A stretch of 64,000 nt of DNA from CAVWNR01 sp963756525 (GTDB taxonomy: Bacteria > Actinomycetota > Actinomycetes > Mycobacteriales > Jatrophihabitantaceae), in the NCBI GenBank assembly GCA_963756525.1, contig CAVWNR010000002.1:124001-188000 (forward strand), written 5' to 3'. This document shows, piece after piece, positions 1 through 6,967 of the stretch. The position numbers and the translations under genes were made by a program. Within the stretch, counting starts at the first letter, position 1. Each line of letters starts with the position of its first letter. The notes beneath the pieces are model-generated. The model had not been told where the DNA came from, did no database searches, and was given only the letters and a program-made list of their open reading frames with translations.

Positions 1-1005
1 GTGGACGGGATGCCCAGCGACTGGCATCTGGTACACCTGGGTTCGCGGGCGGTCGGCGGCGCTGGACTGGTGTTCACCGAGATGACCTGCGTGGCGCCCG
101 ATGCGCGGATCACGCCCGGCTGCACCGGGTTGTGGAACGACGAGCAGGCCGACGCCTGGCGGCGCATCGTGTCGTTCGTGCACGCGGACACGACGGCGAA
201 GATCGGCCTGCAGATCGGCCACGCCGGACGGAAGGGTTCGACGAAGCTCATGTGGGAGGGCGTGGACGACCCGCTGCCCGACGGCAACTGGGCGCTGCTC
301 GCGCCGTCGGCGATTCCCTACCGGCCGGACAGCCAGACGCCGCGTGAGATGGGCCCGGCCGACTTCGAGCGGGTGCTGGCCGAGCATGTGAGCGCCGCCC
401 GCTACGGCGCCGAGTGCGGCTTCGACATCCTGGAATTGCACTACGCGCACGGGTACCTGATGTCGAGCTTCCTCTCGCCGCTGTCCAACCAGCGTGCCGA
501 CGAGTACGGCGGGTCGTTGGCGAACCGGGCCCGCTTTCCGCTCGAGGTGTTCGACGCGGTGCGCGCGGCCTGGCCTGAAAACAAGCCGATCAGCGTCCGG
601 ATCAGCGCCACGGACTGGGTTCCCGGCGGGTTCACCGGCGACGACGCGGTCGCGTTCGCCCGGCTATTGAAAGAGCATGGCTGCGACATTGTCGACGTCT
701 CCACCGGGCAGACCAGCATCGACGCCAAGCCGGCGTACGGGCGGCTTTACCAGACGCCGTTCGCCGACCGGATCAAGCAGGAGGTCGGCATCCCGACGAT
801 GACTGTCGGCGCCGTGGCGTCGGTGGACGATGCGAACACGATCATCATGTCCGGGCGTGCCGATCTCTGCCTGCTCGCCCGCCCGCACCTGGTCGACCCG
901 TATTGGACGTTGAACGCCGCCATCGACCAGGGATACCGCGGGCATCCATGGCCGGTGCAGTACCTGTCCGGGCGGACGGCCCGCCGCCGGGAGCAGCACG
1001 TATGA
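1..1005 (+). CDS. Old-yellow-enzyme half of a salicylyl-CoA/2-aminobenzoyl-CoA monooxygenase-reductase, 5' partial
   Basis: The reading frame is open at the window edge, so the N-terminus is outside. The visible 334 residues are an FMN-dependent Old yellow enzyme (OYE) TIM barrel. Landmarks include IGLQIGHAGRKGST, an H-x-A-H-G-Y-L segment in FDILELHYAHGYL, SPLSNQRADEYGGS, and the C-terminal GRADLCLLARPHL. The phrases DWHLVHLGSRAVGGAGLV and DPYWTLNAAIDQGY are typical of the C-terminal half of bifunctional salicylyl-CoA 5-hydroxylase or 2-aminobenzoyl-CoA monooxygenase/reductase, which has an FAD monooxygenase half in front. The CoA-thioester genes downstream support that role: reducing the hydroxylated aromatic CoA ester to a non-aromatic product. 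A stand-alone OYE is possible because the monooxygenase half cannot be seen. The stop overlaps the next start (ATGA), so the two genes are probably translationally coupled. Confidence 0.8.
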   Translation: MDGMPSDWHLVHLGSRAVGGAGLVFTEMTCVAPDARITPGCTGLWNDEQADAWRRIVSFVHADTTAKIGLQIGHAGRKGSTKLMWEGVDDPLPDGNWALLAPSAIPYRPDSQTPREMGPADFERVLAEHVSAARYGAECGFDILELHYAHGYLMSSFLSPLSNQRADEYGGSLANRARFPLEVFDAVRAAWPENKPISVRISATDWVPGGFTGDDAVAFARLLKEHGCDIVDVSTGQTSIDAKPAYGRLYQTPFADRIKQEVGIPTMTVGAVASVDDANTIIMSGRADLCLLARPHLVDPYWTLNAAIDQGYRGHPWPVQYLSGRTARRREQHV

Positions 1006-2138
1006 CGTTCGCACTGACCGATGCGCAACGCGCATTCGCCGCCCGAGTAAGGGATATCGCGCAGGCCGAACTGGAGCCGCTCGCCGACGCCGGCCCGTCC
1101 GGACGGGTCAACCGCCCGCTGGTCAAGGCGATGGGCGCAGCCGGCCTGCTGGCGCGGCTCTTCCCGGACAGCGGGCAGGCTGCCGCTCTCGATCTGTGCC
1201 TGTTGCGCGAGAACATCGCCGTTGTCTCTCCCGAGGCCGAGACCGCGCTGGCGCTGCAAGGCCTCGGCGGGTACCCGATCCTGCAGTCCGGCACGCCGGC
1301 GCAGATCGACCGGTGGCTGCCGGCGATCGCGTCGGGGGAGGCGATCGCCGCGTTCGCGCTCACCGAGCCGGGCGCCGGGTCGGACGCTGCAGCGCTTTCT
1401 TTGGATGCGGCTGCGGACGGCGACGGCTGGCGGCTCACCGGTGAAAAGGTATGGATCTCCAACGCGCCTGACGCCGACGTGTACGCGGTGTTCGCCCGCA
1501 CCGGCCCGCAGGCCGGCGCGCGGGGCGTCACTGCATTTGTGGTGCCGGCCGAGCGTCCCGGGCTGACCGGCGAGCCGCTGGAGATGGTCGCGCCGCATCC
1601 GATCGGCCGGCTGGTCTTCGACGGGGTGCGGGTGGGGCGGGACGACCTGCTGGGCTCGCCGGGCAAGGGCTTCGCCGTGGCGATGCGCACACTCGACTTG
1701 TTCCGGCCGAGCGTCGGCGCGTACGCGGTGGGCATGGCGCAGGCGGCGCTGGACGCGGCGGCGGCGCACGCCGTGCGGCGCAAGGCGTTCGGCGGCACGC
1801 TGGCCGACCTGCAGGCGGTCGGCCACTCGCTCGCCGAGGTCCACACCCGCGTCGAGGCGGCGCGGCTACTCGTCTACGCCGCGGCATCCGCGTACGACCG
1901 CGGCGAGAAGGTCACCGCCGCCGCCGCGATGGCCAAGCTGTTCGCGACCGAGACCGCGCAGGCCGCGATCGACGCCGCGATCCAGGTGCACGGCGCGGTC
2001 GCGCTGCGCCGCGGCCACCTGCTGGAACGGCTGTATCGGGATGTCCGGGCCACCCGCATCTACGAGGGCGCATCCGAGGTGCAACGCTCGATCATCGCCA
2101 GGGACCTGTTCGCGCGCGCCAGGGAGCTTCCGCAATGA
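1002..2138 (+). CDS. Acyl-CoA dehydrogenase family protein
   Basis: This 378-residue protein has the usual length and layout of FAD-dependent acyl-CoA dehydrogenases. The N-terminal helical domain starts MTFALTDAQRAFAARVRDIA, the middle domain carries AFALTEPGAGSDA and WISNAP, and the C-terminal helical domain ends with the family motif IYEGASEVQRSIIARDLF. It would oxidise an alicyclic acyl-CoA made after aromatic ring reduction, passing electrons to ETF. I chose the ATG at 1002 because it overlaps the upstream stop as ATGA and gives a canonical N-terminus; an in-frame upstream extension would run deep into the OYE gene. Its own stop overlaps the next start by 4 nt, so the cassette is tightly coupled. 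The exact substrate is inferred from the neighbours. Confidence 0.88.
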   Translation: MTFALTDAQRAFAARVRDIAQAELEPLADAGPSGRVNRPLVKAMGAAGLLARLFPDSGQAAALDLCLLRENIAVVSPEAETALALQGLGGYPILQSGTPAQIDRWLPAIASGEAIAAFALTEPGAGSDAAALSLDAAADGDGWRLTGEKVWISNAPDADVYAVFARTGPQAGARGVTAFVVPAERPGLTGEPLEMVAPHPIGRLVFDGVRVGRDDLLGSPGKGFAVAMRTLDLFRPSVGAYAVGMAQAALDAAAAHAVRRKAFGGTLADLQAVGHSLAEVHTRVEAARLLVYAAASAYDRGEKVTAAAAMAKLFATETAQAAIDAAIQVHGAVALRRGHLLERLYRDVRATRIYEGASEVQRSIIARDLFARARELPQ

Positions 2139-2959
2139 GCTTTCACGGCTCGGCCGCCAGCACCGCGGAGTGGGCGCACTTCCGGGTCGCGCAGGACGCC
2201 GGCGTCACGACGATCACGCTTGATCGGCCGGAGAAGCTGAACGCGCTCACGTTCGAGGCATATGCCGACCTGCGCGACCTGCTGCCCGAGCTCGCCCGCA
2301 GCGGCGAGACCCGCGCGATCGTGCTACGCGGCGAAGGGCGCGCGTTCTGCTCCGGCGGCGACGTCAACGAGATCATCGGCGAGCTGCTGAAGATGCGCCC
2401 CGATCAGATGCTGACCTTCACCCGGATGACCGGCGACGTGGTGAAGGCGATGCGCGAGTCGCCCATCCCGATCGTGGCGGCCATTCGCGGCATCGCGGCC
2501 GGTGCCGGGAGCGTCCTCGCGCTCGCCTCGGACTTCCGGGTGCTGGGCGAGTCGGCGAAGTTCGCCTTCTTGTTCACCAAGGTGGGGTTGGCCGGCGCCG
2601 ACATGGGGTCGGCGTACCTCTTGCCCCGGCTCATCGGCGCGTCGCGGGCAATGCAGCTGCTGATGCTGGGCGACACGATCGACGCGGCCACCGCCGACCG
2701 GTACGGGCTCGCGGCCGAACTGGTCGCCGACGGAGCCGTCGACGCGACGGCCAGTGCGTTGGCCCGGCGGATCGCCGACGGGCCCGCGCTGGCGTACTCG
2801 CAGACGAAGATGCTCGTGACCCGGGAGCTGGACATGAGCCTCTCCGCGGCCCTGGAGTTGGAGGCGACGACACAGGCGCTGCTGATGAATACCGCCGACT
2901 ACGCGGAATTCCACGCCGCGTTCAACGCCAAGCGCCCCCCGAAGTGGGCAGGCCGATGA
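2135..2959 (+). CDS. Enoyl-CoA hydratase/isomerase (crotonase) family protein
   Basis: A crotonase-fold protein of 274 residues. Family marks are ITLDRPEKLNALT near the start, the first oxyanion-hole segment GRAFCSGGDVNEI, and the second oxyanion segment AAIRGIAAGAGSVLALASDFRV. The acidic position where classical hydratases have a catalytic glutamate lies in FLFTKVGLAGADMGS. It probably hydrates the unsaturated ring CoA ester made by the preceding dehydrogenase, or opens the ring. The start overlaps the upstream stop (ATGA). It is followed by about 250 nt that hold a palindromic repeat split by a small mobile element, so the next gene may depend on read-through. Confidence 0.88.
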   Translation: MSFHGSAASTAEWAHFRVAQDAGVTTITLDRPEKLNALTFEAYADLRDLLPELARSGETRAIVLRGEGRAFCSGGDVNEIIGELLKMRPDQMLTFTRMTGDVVKAMRESPIPIVAAIRGIAAGAGSVLALASDFRVLGESAKFAFLFTKVGLAGADMGSAYLLPRLIGASRAMQLLMLGDTIDAATADRYGLAAELVADGAVDATASALARRIADGPALAYSQTKMLVTRELDMSLSAALELEATTQALLMNTADYAEFHAAFNAKRPPKWAGR

Positions 2960-2982
2960 CCACCGTCCCCGCCCAACTCGCT

Positions 2983-3154
2983 GTTGATGTTGGACTTGTG
3001 GCTGATATTGAGGCTGTCGCAAAATGCAGCGAAAGATCGTTTGGGCCACAACATCTGGGATCGGCTCGCGTCGCGGGCGCGAGATCTTGTGATCGCGGGA
3101 AGGTGCCAGGGGATTTTGCGACAGGCTCTATTCGACCACTACTCCAACATCAAC
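2983..3154 (+). repeat. 49-bp dispersed palindrome, copy 1, split by a 119-bp insertion
   Basis: Left part at 2983-3009 and right part at 3133-3154 rejoin into the same 49-bp palindrome seen uninterrupted at 4405-4453, 23835-23883 and 49789-49837. The arms begin GTTGATGTTGGACTTGTGG and end with the near-complement CCACTACTCCAACATCAAC; the centre CTGATATTCGA fixes orientation (+ here). The extra sequence between the halves is the small mobile element at 3010-3128. Confidence 0.85.
3010..3128. mobile_element. MITE-like element, 119 bp, with 4-bp target duplication
   Basis: The ends are 16-bp terminal inverted repeats with one mismatch (GAGGCTGTCGCAAAAT at the left; the complement of GAGCCTGTCGCAAAAT at the right). 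TATT flanks both sides (3006-3009 and 3129-3132) and occurs once at the same place in the uninterrupted copies of the host palindrome, so it is a target-site duplication. It has no room for a transposase gene, so it would need one supplied in trans. The parent insertion-sequence family is not identified. Confidence 0.82.
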
Positions 3155-3206
3155 ACCGAGGGGACGGGGCCCGCAGGGCGACGGGCAGGCAGAAGGGCAC
3201 CGCGCG

Positions 3207-3962
3207 GTGAGCGGGCGGGTCGCGCTGGTCACCGGCGCGGGGCGGGGCATCGGGCGGGGCGTCGCGACGCGGCTGTCGCGCGAAGGCATGCGGGTGGCGC
3301 TCACCGCGCGCAGCAAGGACGAACTAGAGGTGACCGCCGCGCAGTGCCCCGGCGAGACGCACGTCGTGCCGGCGGATATCACCGACCCCGCCGCCGTCGA
3401 CGGCATCTTCACCGTGGTGGAGCAGGTATGGGGGCCGGTCGAGGTGCTCGTCGCCAACGCCGGGGCGGGCACGTCGGCACCCGTCCAGCGGGTCACCGAC
3501 GAGGACTGGCAGCGGATGCTCGACCTCAACCTCACCGCGCCGTTCCGCTGCATCCGCCGCGCCGTCCCTGCGATGAAGGCCGCCGGATACGGGCGGATCG
3601 TCGCCGTCGCCTCCACCGCCGCCAAGCACGGCGAGCCGTACCTCGCCGCCTACACGGCGAGCAAGCACGGCGTGCTCGGCCTGATCCGCGTCGTGGCCGC
3701 CGAGTTGGCCCGCACCGGCGTCACCGCCAATGCGGTCTGCCCGGCCTACGTCGACACCCCGATGACCGACGGCACCGTCGCGTCGATCGCGGCGACGACC
3801 GGCCGGGACGTCGAGGAAGCGCGCCGGATCCTGCAGGAGAAGCAGCCGATCGGCCGGCTCGTCACGCCGGACGAGGTCGCCGACGCCGTCTGGCTCTGCG
3901 TCGTCAACGGCGCGATCACCGGCCAGGGCATCAACGTCGACGGCGGGGCGATCCAGTCATGA
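3207..3962 (+). CDS. SDR-family 3-hydroxyacyl-CoA-type dehydrogenase
   Basis: A classical short-chain dehydrogenase/reductase of 251 residues. The nucleotide-binding motif TGAGRGIG is at residues 10-17, followed by the NAG motif (VANAGAG), the catalytic serine in VASTAAKHG, and Y-x3-K in AAYTASKHG. The end ITGQGINVDGG is usual for the family. In this locus it would oxidise the hydroxyacyl-CoA made by the crotonase. The GTG start at 3207 is the first good start after the palindrome/MITE region. Its stop overlaps the next start (ATGA). Confidence 0.86.
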   Translation: MSGRVALVTGAGRGIGRGVATRLSREGMRVALTARSKDELEVTAAQCPGETHVVPADITDPAAVDGIFTVVEQVWGPVEVLVANAGAGTSAPVQRVTDEDWQRMLDLNLTAPFRCIRRAVPAMKAAGYGRIVAVASTAAKHGEPYLAAYTASKHGVLGLIRVVAAELARTGVTANAVCPAYVDTPMTDGTVASIAATTGRDVEEARRILQEKQPIGRLVTPDEVADAVWLCVVNGAITGQGINVDGGAIQS

Positions 3963-4354
3963 GCCTGGCACGCGTCAACCCGCCCTCGCTGGCGAAACCT
4001 TCCGGCTTCTCGCACGCCGTGATCGGCACCGGACGCGTGGTCTTCCTGGCCGGGCAGACCGCGATGGACGCGGACGGGCGCATCGTCGGCGAGACGATCG
4101 TCGAGCAGTTCGAGCGGGCGCTGGCCAACCTGCTCGAGGCCCTCCGAGCGGCCGGCGGCACGCCCGACGACCTGGCGAGCCTCACCGTCTACATCGTCGA
4201 CATGGACGACTACCGCGCCCACTCCCGCGATATCGGTGCCGTGTGGCGCCGGCTGGTCGGCACGGCGTACCCCGCGATGGCCGGCATCGGCGTCAACCGT
4301 CTCTGGGACGCCGACGCGCTCGTCGAGGTCCACGGCTTCGCCGTCCTGCCGTAG
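3959..4354 (+). CDS. Rid (YjgF/L-PSP) family protein lacking the RidA catalytic arginine
   Basis: A 131-residue chorismate-mutase-like Rid protein with the family core VVFLAGQTAMDADGRIVG and the C-terminal YPAMAGIGVNRL segment. In RidA enamine/imine deaminases the matching segment is YPxRSxVxVxxL, with an essential arginine; here that position is Met, and the acidic residue near the C-terminus is replaced by His (VEVHGFA). It is therefore unlikely to be a standard RidA deaminase. Rid (L-PSP) proteins are known in 2-aminobenzoyl-CoA and related aromatic clusters, where a role on an enamine or ring intermediate is plausible but unproven. Long open frames that seem to fuse it to upstream sequence start inside the palindrome region and are not real. 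Confidence 0.82.
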   Translation: MSLARVNPPSLAKPSGFSHAVIGTGRVVFLAGQTAMDADGRIVGETIVEQFERALANLLEALRAAGGTPDDLASLTVYIVDMDDYRAHSRDIGAVWRRLVGTAYPAMAGIGVNRLWDADALVEVHGFAVLP

Positions 4355-4358
4355 CCGT

Positions 4359-4403
4359 CTCTGCCGGCTCTGCCGGCTCTGCCGGCTGCGCCGTCTCTGC
4401 CGG
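4359..4403. repeat. Short tandem repeat, unit CTCTGCCGG
   Basis: Three head-to-tail copies of CTCTGCCGG (4359-4385) and a fourth copy at 4395-4403 lie just after the Rid stop codon and directly before palindrome copy 2. No function is visible. Confidence 0.6.
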
Positions 4404-4404
4404 C

Positions 4405-4453
4405 GTTGATATTGGACTTGTGGTCGAATATCAGCCACAAGTCCAACATCAAC
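4405..4453 (-). repeat. 49-bp dispersed palindrome, copy 2
   Basis: The element lies between the convergent Rid and PaaX genes. By its asymmetric centre it is inverted relative to the other three copies. The arms are complementary over 19 bp except for one position (GTTGATATTGG against CCAACATCAAC). Confidence 0.85.
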
Positions 4454-4471
4454 TCTGAGAGGGGGCAGGAG

Positions 4472-5296
4472 TCACCCAGCGCCGGTTACCGTCAGCACGT
4501 GGCGGCGGGCCGGCTCGTCCAGCTGCGCGCGCAGCGTGGCGAACAGCTCGGCGGCACGCAACCCACTCCAGTCCGCCGGCAGCACCTCGGGCGGCAGGCC
4601 CGGGTCGAGGTAGGGCAACCGACGCCACGCGGTCACGGCGCGGACGTAGTCGGCGAAGGCTTCGCCGTCGTCGGCCGTGCGGCGCGGGCGCCAGCGCGCG
4701 CTCACCGGCCGGTAGCTGTCGAGGAACTCTTCGTAGAGCGCCTGCAGCCCGTCCAGATCCCACCAGGTGCGCACCCGTCCAGCCGGGTCGTCCCCGGCGA
4801 GCCGCCCGGACCGGAACAGCTCGACGTAGTCGGTCAGGCCGTAGTGCTCGAGCACGTCGCGCGTCTCGTCGTAGAGATGCTCGGGCGCGATCCACACGCC
4901 CGAGGACACGGTGCCGAACCCGAGCCAGGTCAGCCGCGACCGCAGCGTGTGCCGCTTCTGCCGCTCTGCCTCCGGGACGCTGAACACCGCCAGCAGCCAG
5001 CCGTCGGCGAGCCGGCCACGCGCCCGGTCGAAGATGCGCCGATCACCCTCGTCCAGCATGTGCCATGCGCTCTGCGACAACGCGTAGCCGGCCACCTCGC
5101 CGGCCCGGCGGGCCTGCAGGATGCCCCGCTGCTTCAGTCGAGAGATCAGCGAGCGGGTGGCCGGCGCGTCCACGCCGAACTCGCTCATCAGCCGGATCAG
5201 CGCCGCGACGCTCAACCACCCGCCGGCACGCCGCGCGTACAGACCGTAGATGGTGACGACCAACGCGCGCGGCTGAACGCCCGACGGCTGTGACAT
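4472..5296 (-). CDS. PaaX-family transcriptional regulator
   Basis: This 274-residue protein has the PaaX family layout: an N-terminal winged helix (residues about 10-75, including LIRLMSEFGVDAPATRSLISRL), a central segment beginning DGWLLAVFSVPEAERQKRHTLR, and a C-terminal domain with LDSYRPVSARW and WRRLPYLDPGLPPEVLPADW. PaaX represses phenylacetate genes and is released by an aryl-CoA. By analogy this one probably senses an aminobenzoyl-CoA-type ester and controls the divergent ligase gene and perhaps the + strand catabolic operon. Only 57 nt separate its ATG from the ligase start, so its operator should overlap that promoter. Confidence 0.85.
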   Translation of the reverse strand: MSQPSGVQPRALVVTIYGLYARRAGGWLSVAALIRLMSEFGVDAPATRSLISRLKQRGILQARRAGEVAGYALSQSAWHMLDEGDRRIFDRARGRLADGWLLAVFSVPEAERQKRHTLRSRLTWLGFGTVSSGVWIAPEHLYDETRDVLEHYGLTDYVELFRSGRLAGDDPAGRVRTWWDLDGLQALYEEFLDSYRPVSARWRPRRTADDGEAFADYVRAVTAWRRLPYLDPGLPPEVLPADWSGLRAAELFATLRAQLDEPARRHVLTVTGAG

Positions 5297-5308
5297 GCCC
5301 GAGACGAT

Positions 5309-5353
5309 ATCGCGATCACTTGACTGTCGTCACGAGCACGCAATACTGAGCAG
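5309..5353 (+). promoter_or_regulatory. Putative leaderless promoter and operator region of the CoA ligase
   Basis: TTGACT at 5320-5325 and AATACT at 5342-5347 have 16-nt spacing. The expected transcription start, 6-7 nt after the -10, coincides with the ligase GTG at 5354, so the mRNA would be leaderless. The palindrome ATCGCGAT (5309-5316) and TGAC-TGTC-GTCA (5321-5332) are possible PaaX-type operator parts. No binding data are available. Confidence 0.5.
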
Positions 5354-6967
5354 GTGCACCTCTCGCCGTCCGCGCACGTCGACACGTTCTGCCGCGACAG
5401 CCTGCCGCCGGACGAGGACTGGCCGCAGTTGCGCTATGAGCTGCCCGAGCTGCACTACCCCGACCGGCTCAACTGCGCCGAGGCGCTGCTCGACACCACC
5501 GTGGCCGCGCTCGGCGCCGACCGGCTGGCCGTCCTCTCGCCGGACGAACAGTGGACCTACGGCGACCTGCTCCGCCACGCCAACCAGGTGGCTCACGTGC
5601 TGCAGCAGGATCTGCACCTGCTACCCGGCAACCGGGTGCTGCTGCGCGGACCGAACGCTCCATGGCTGGTGGCCTGCTGGCTGGGCGTGATCAAGGCGGG
5701 CGGCGTCGCGGTCGCGAGCGTGCCGGTGCTCCGGCCCCGCGAGATCGCCACCGTCTGCGAGATCGCGCAGATCGACCTCGCGCTGTGCGATCACCGGTTC
5801 GTCGACGACCTGGCCGCCGCCGAGGTGCCCGGGATGCGGATCGTCCGCTACGGCGGCGCGGACGACGGCGACCTCCTGCAGCGCTGCCAGTCCAAACCGC
5901 CCAACCACAACGCCGTGCCGACCGCCGCCGACGACGTGGCGATGCTGGCGTTCACCTCCGGCACCACCGGTCGGCCCAAGGCCACGATGCACTTCCACCG
6001 CGACGTACTGGCGACCGCCGACACGTTCTCCAAGTACGTGCTGCAGCCACGTCCGGACGACGTGTTCGTCGGCACGCCGCCGCTGGCGTTCACGTTCGGC
6101 CTGGGCGGCCACGTGATCTTCCCGATGCGCGCCGGCGCGTCCACCCTGATGATCGAGCGCGCGACCCCCGCCGAGCTCGCCGACCACATCGCCACGCACG
6201 GCGTCACCGTCTGCTTCACCGCGCCCACCGCGTTTCGCGCGCTGCTGGCCTCGGGCCGCGCCGGGCAGCTGCGCACCCTGCGGCGCTGCGTGTCGGCCGG
6301 CGAACACCTCTCCGCCAAGACGTGGCAGGACTTCTACGACGCCACTGGCGTAAAGATCATCGACGGCATCGGCTCGACGGAGATGCTGCACATCTTCATC
6401 TCCTCCGCCGACGACGCCATCCGGCCCGGCTCGACCGGCCAGGTCGTCCCCGGTTACCAGGCCGCGGTGCTCGACGAGCACGGCGAACCGGTCGCCGACG
6501 GGGTCGTCGGCCGGCTGGCGGTCAAGGGTCCGACCGGCTGCCGCTACGTTGCCGACCCGCGGCAGCGCTCATATGTACAGAACGGCTGGAACATCACCGG
6601 CGACACGTTCACCCGCGGTGTCGACGGGTACTTCTGGTACCACGCCCGCACCGACGACATGATCGTCTCCTCGGGGTACAACATCGCCGGCCCGGAAGTC
6701 GAGGAGGCGCTGCTGCGTCACCCCGACGTGCTCGAGTGCGGCGTGATCGGCGCGCCGGACGCCGCTCGCGGCCAGCTGGTCACCGCGTTCGTGGTGCTCA
6801 CCGACGGCGTGGTCGGCGACGACGTCAAGGTGAAGGAGCTGCAGGACTTCGCCAAGGCGCAGATCGCGCCGTACAAGTACCCGCGCGCGGTCAGGTTCGT
6901 CACCGAGCTGCCGCGCACGAACACCGGCAAGCTGCAGCGCTACCGCCTGCACGCGCTCGCCGACTAA
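5354..6967 (+). CDS. 2-aminobenzoate-CoA ligase-like AMP-forming aryl-CoA ligase
   Basis: A 537-residue adenylate-forming enzyme. The N-terminal LPPDEDWPQLRYELPELHYPDRLNC region is characteristic of 2-aminobenzoate (anthranilate)-CoA ligases within the benzoate-CoA ligase group. The P-loop is LAFTSGTTGRPKATMH, later motifs are DGIGSTEMLHIF and the hinge DDMIVSSGYNIAGPEVEEALL, and the catalytic lysine lies in PRTNTGKLQR. It would activate an aminobenzoate or salicylate to its CoA ester, the entry step for the monooxygenase/reductase at the start of the window. It is divergent from paaX and convergent with the next gene, whose stop codon overlaps its own. Confidence 0.85.
   Translation: MHLSPSAHVDTFCRDSLPPDEDWPQLRYELPELHYPDRLNCAEALLDTTVAALGADRLAVLSPDEQWTYGDLLRHANQVAHVLQQDLHLLPGNRVLLRGPNAPWLVACWLGVIKAGGVAVASVPVLRPREIATVCEIAQIDLALCDHRFVDDLAAAEVPGMRIVRYGGADDGDLLQRCQSKPPNHNAVPTAADDVAMLAFTSGTTGRPKATMHFHRDVLATADTFSKYVLQPRPDDVFVGTPPLAFTFGLGGHVIFPMRAGASTLMIERATPAELADHIATHGVTVCFTAPTAFRALLASGRAGQLRTLRRCVSAGEHLSAKTWQDFYDATGVKIIDGIGSTEMLHIFISSADDAIRPGSTGQVVPGYQAAVLDEHGEPVADGVVGRLAVKGPTGCRYVADPRQRSYVQNGWNITGDTFTRGVDGYFWYHARTDDMIVSSGYNIAGPEVEEALLRHPDVLECGVIGAPDAARGQLVTAFVVLTDGVVGDDVKVKELQDFAKAQIAPYKYPRAVRFVTELPRTNTGKLQRYRLHALAD

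Noticed and set aside
2984..4354. A 456-codon open frame that seems to fuse Arg/Ala-rich sequence to the Rid protein
   Set aside because: Its first part runs through the palindrome/MITE and the SDR gene in the wrong frame with low-complexity composition. The Rid gene has its own ATG coupled to the SDR stop.
4405..4453. The 49-bp palindromes as ordinary intrinsic terminators
   Set aside because: None is followed by a U-run, and the copy at 23835 lies upstream of two divergent genes where termination is not needed.
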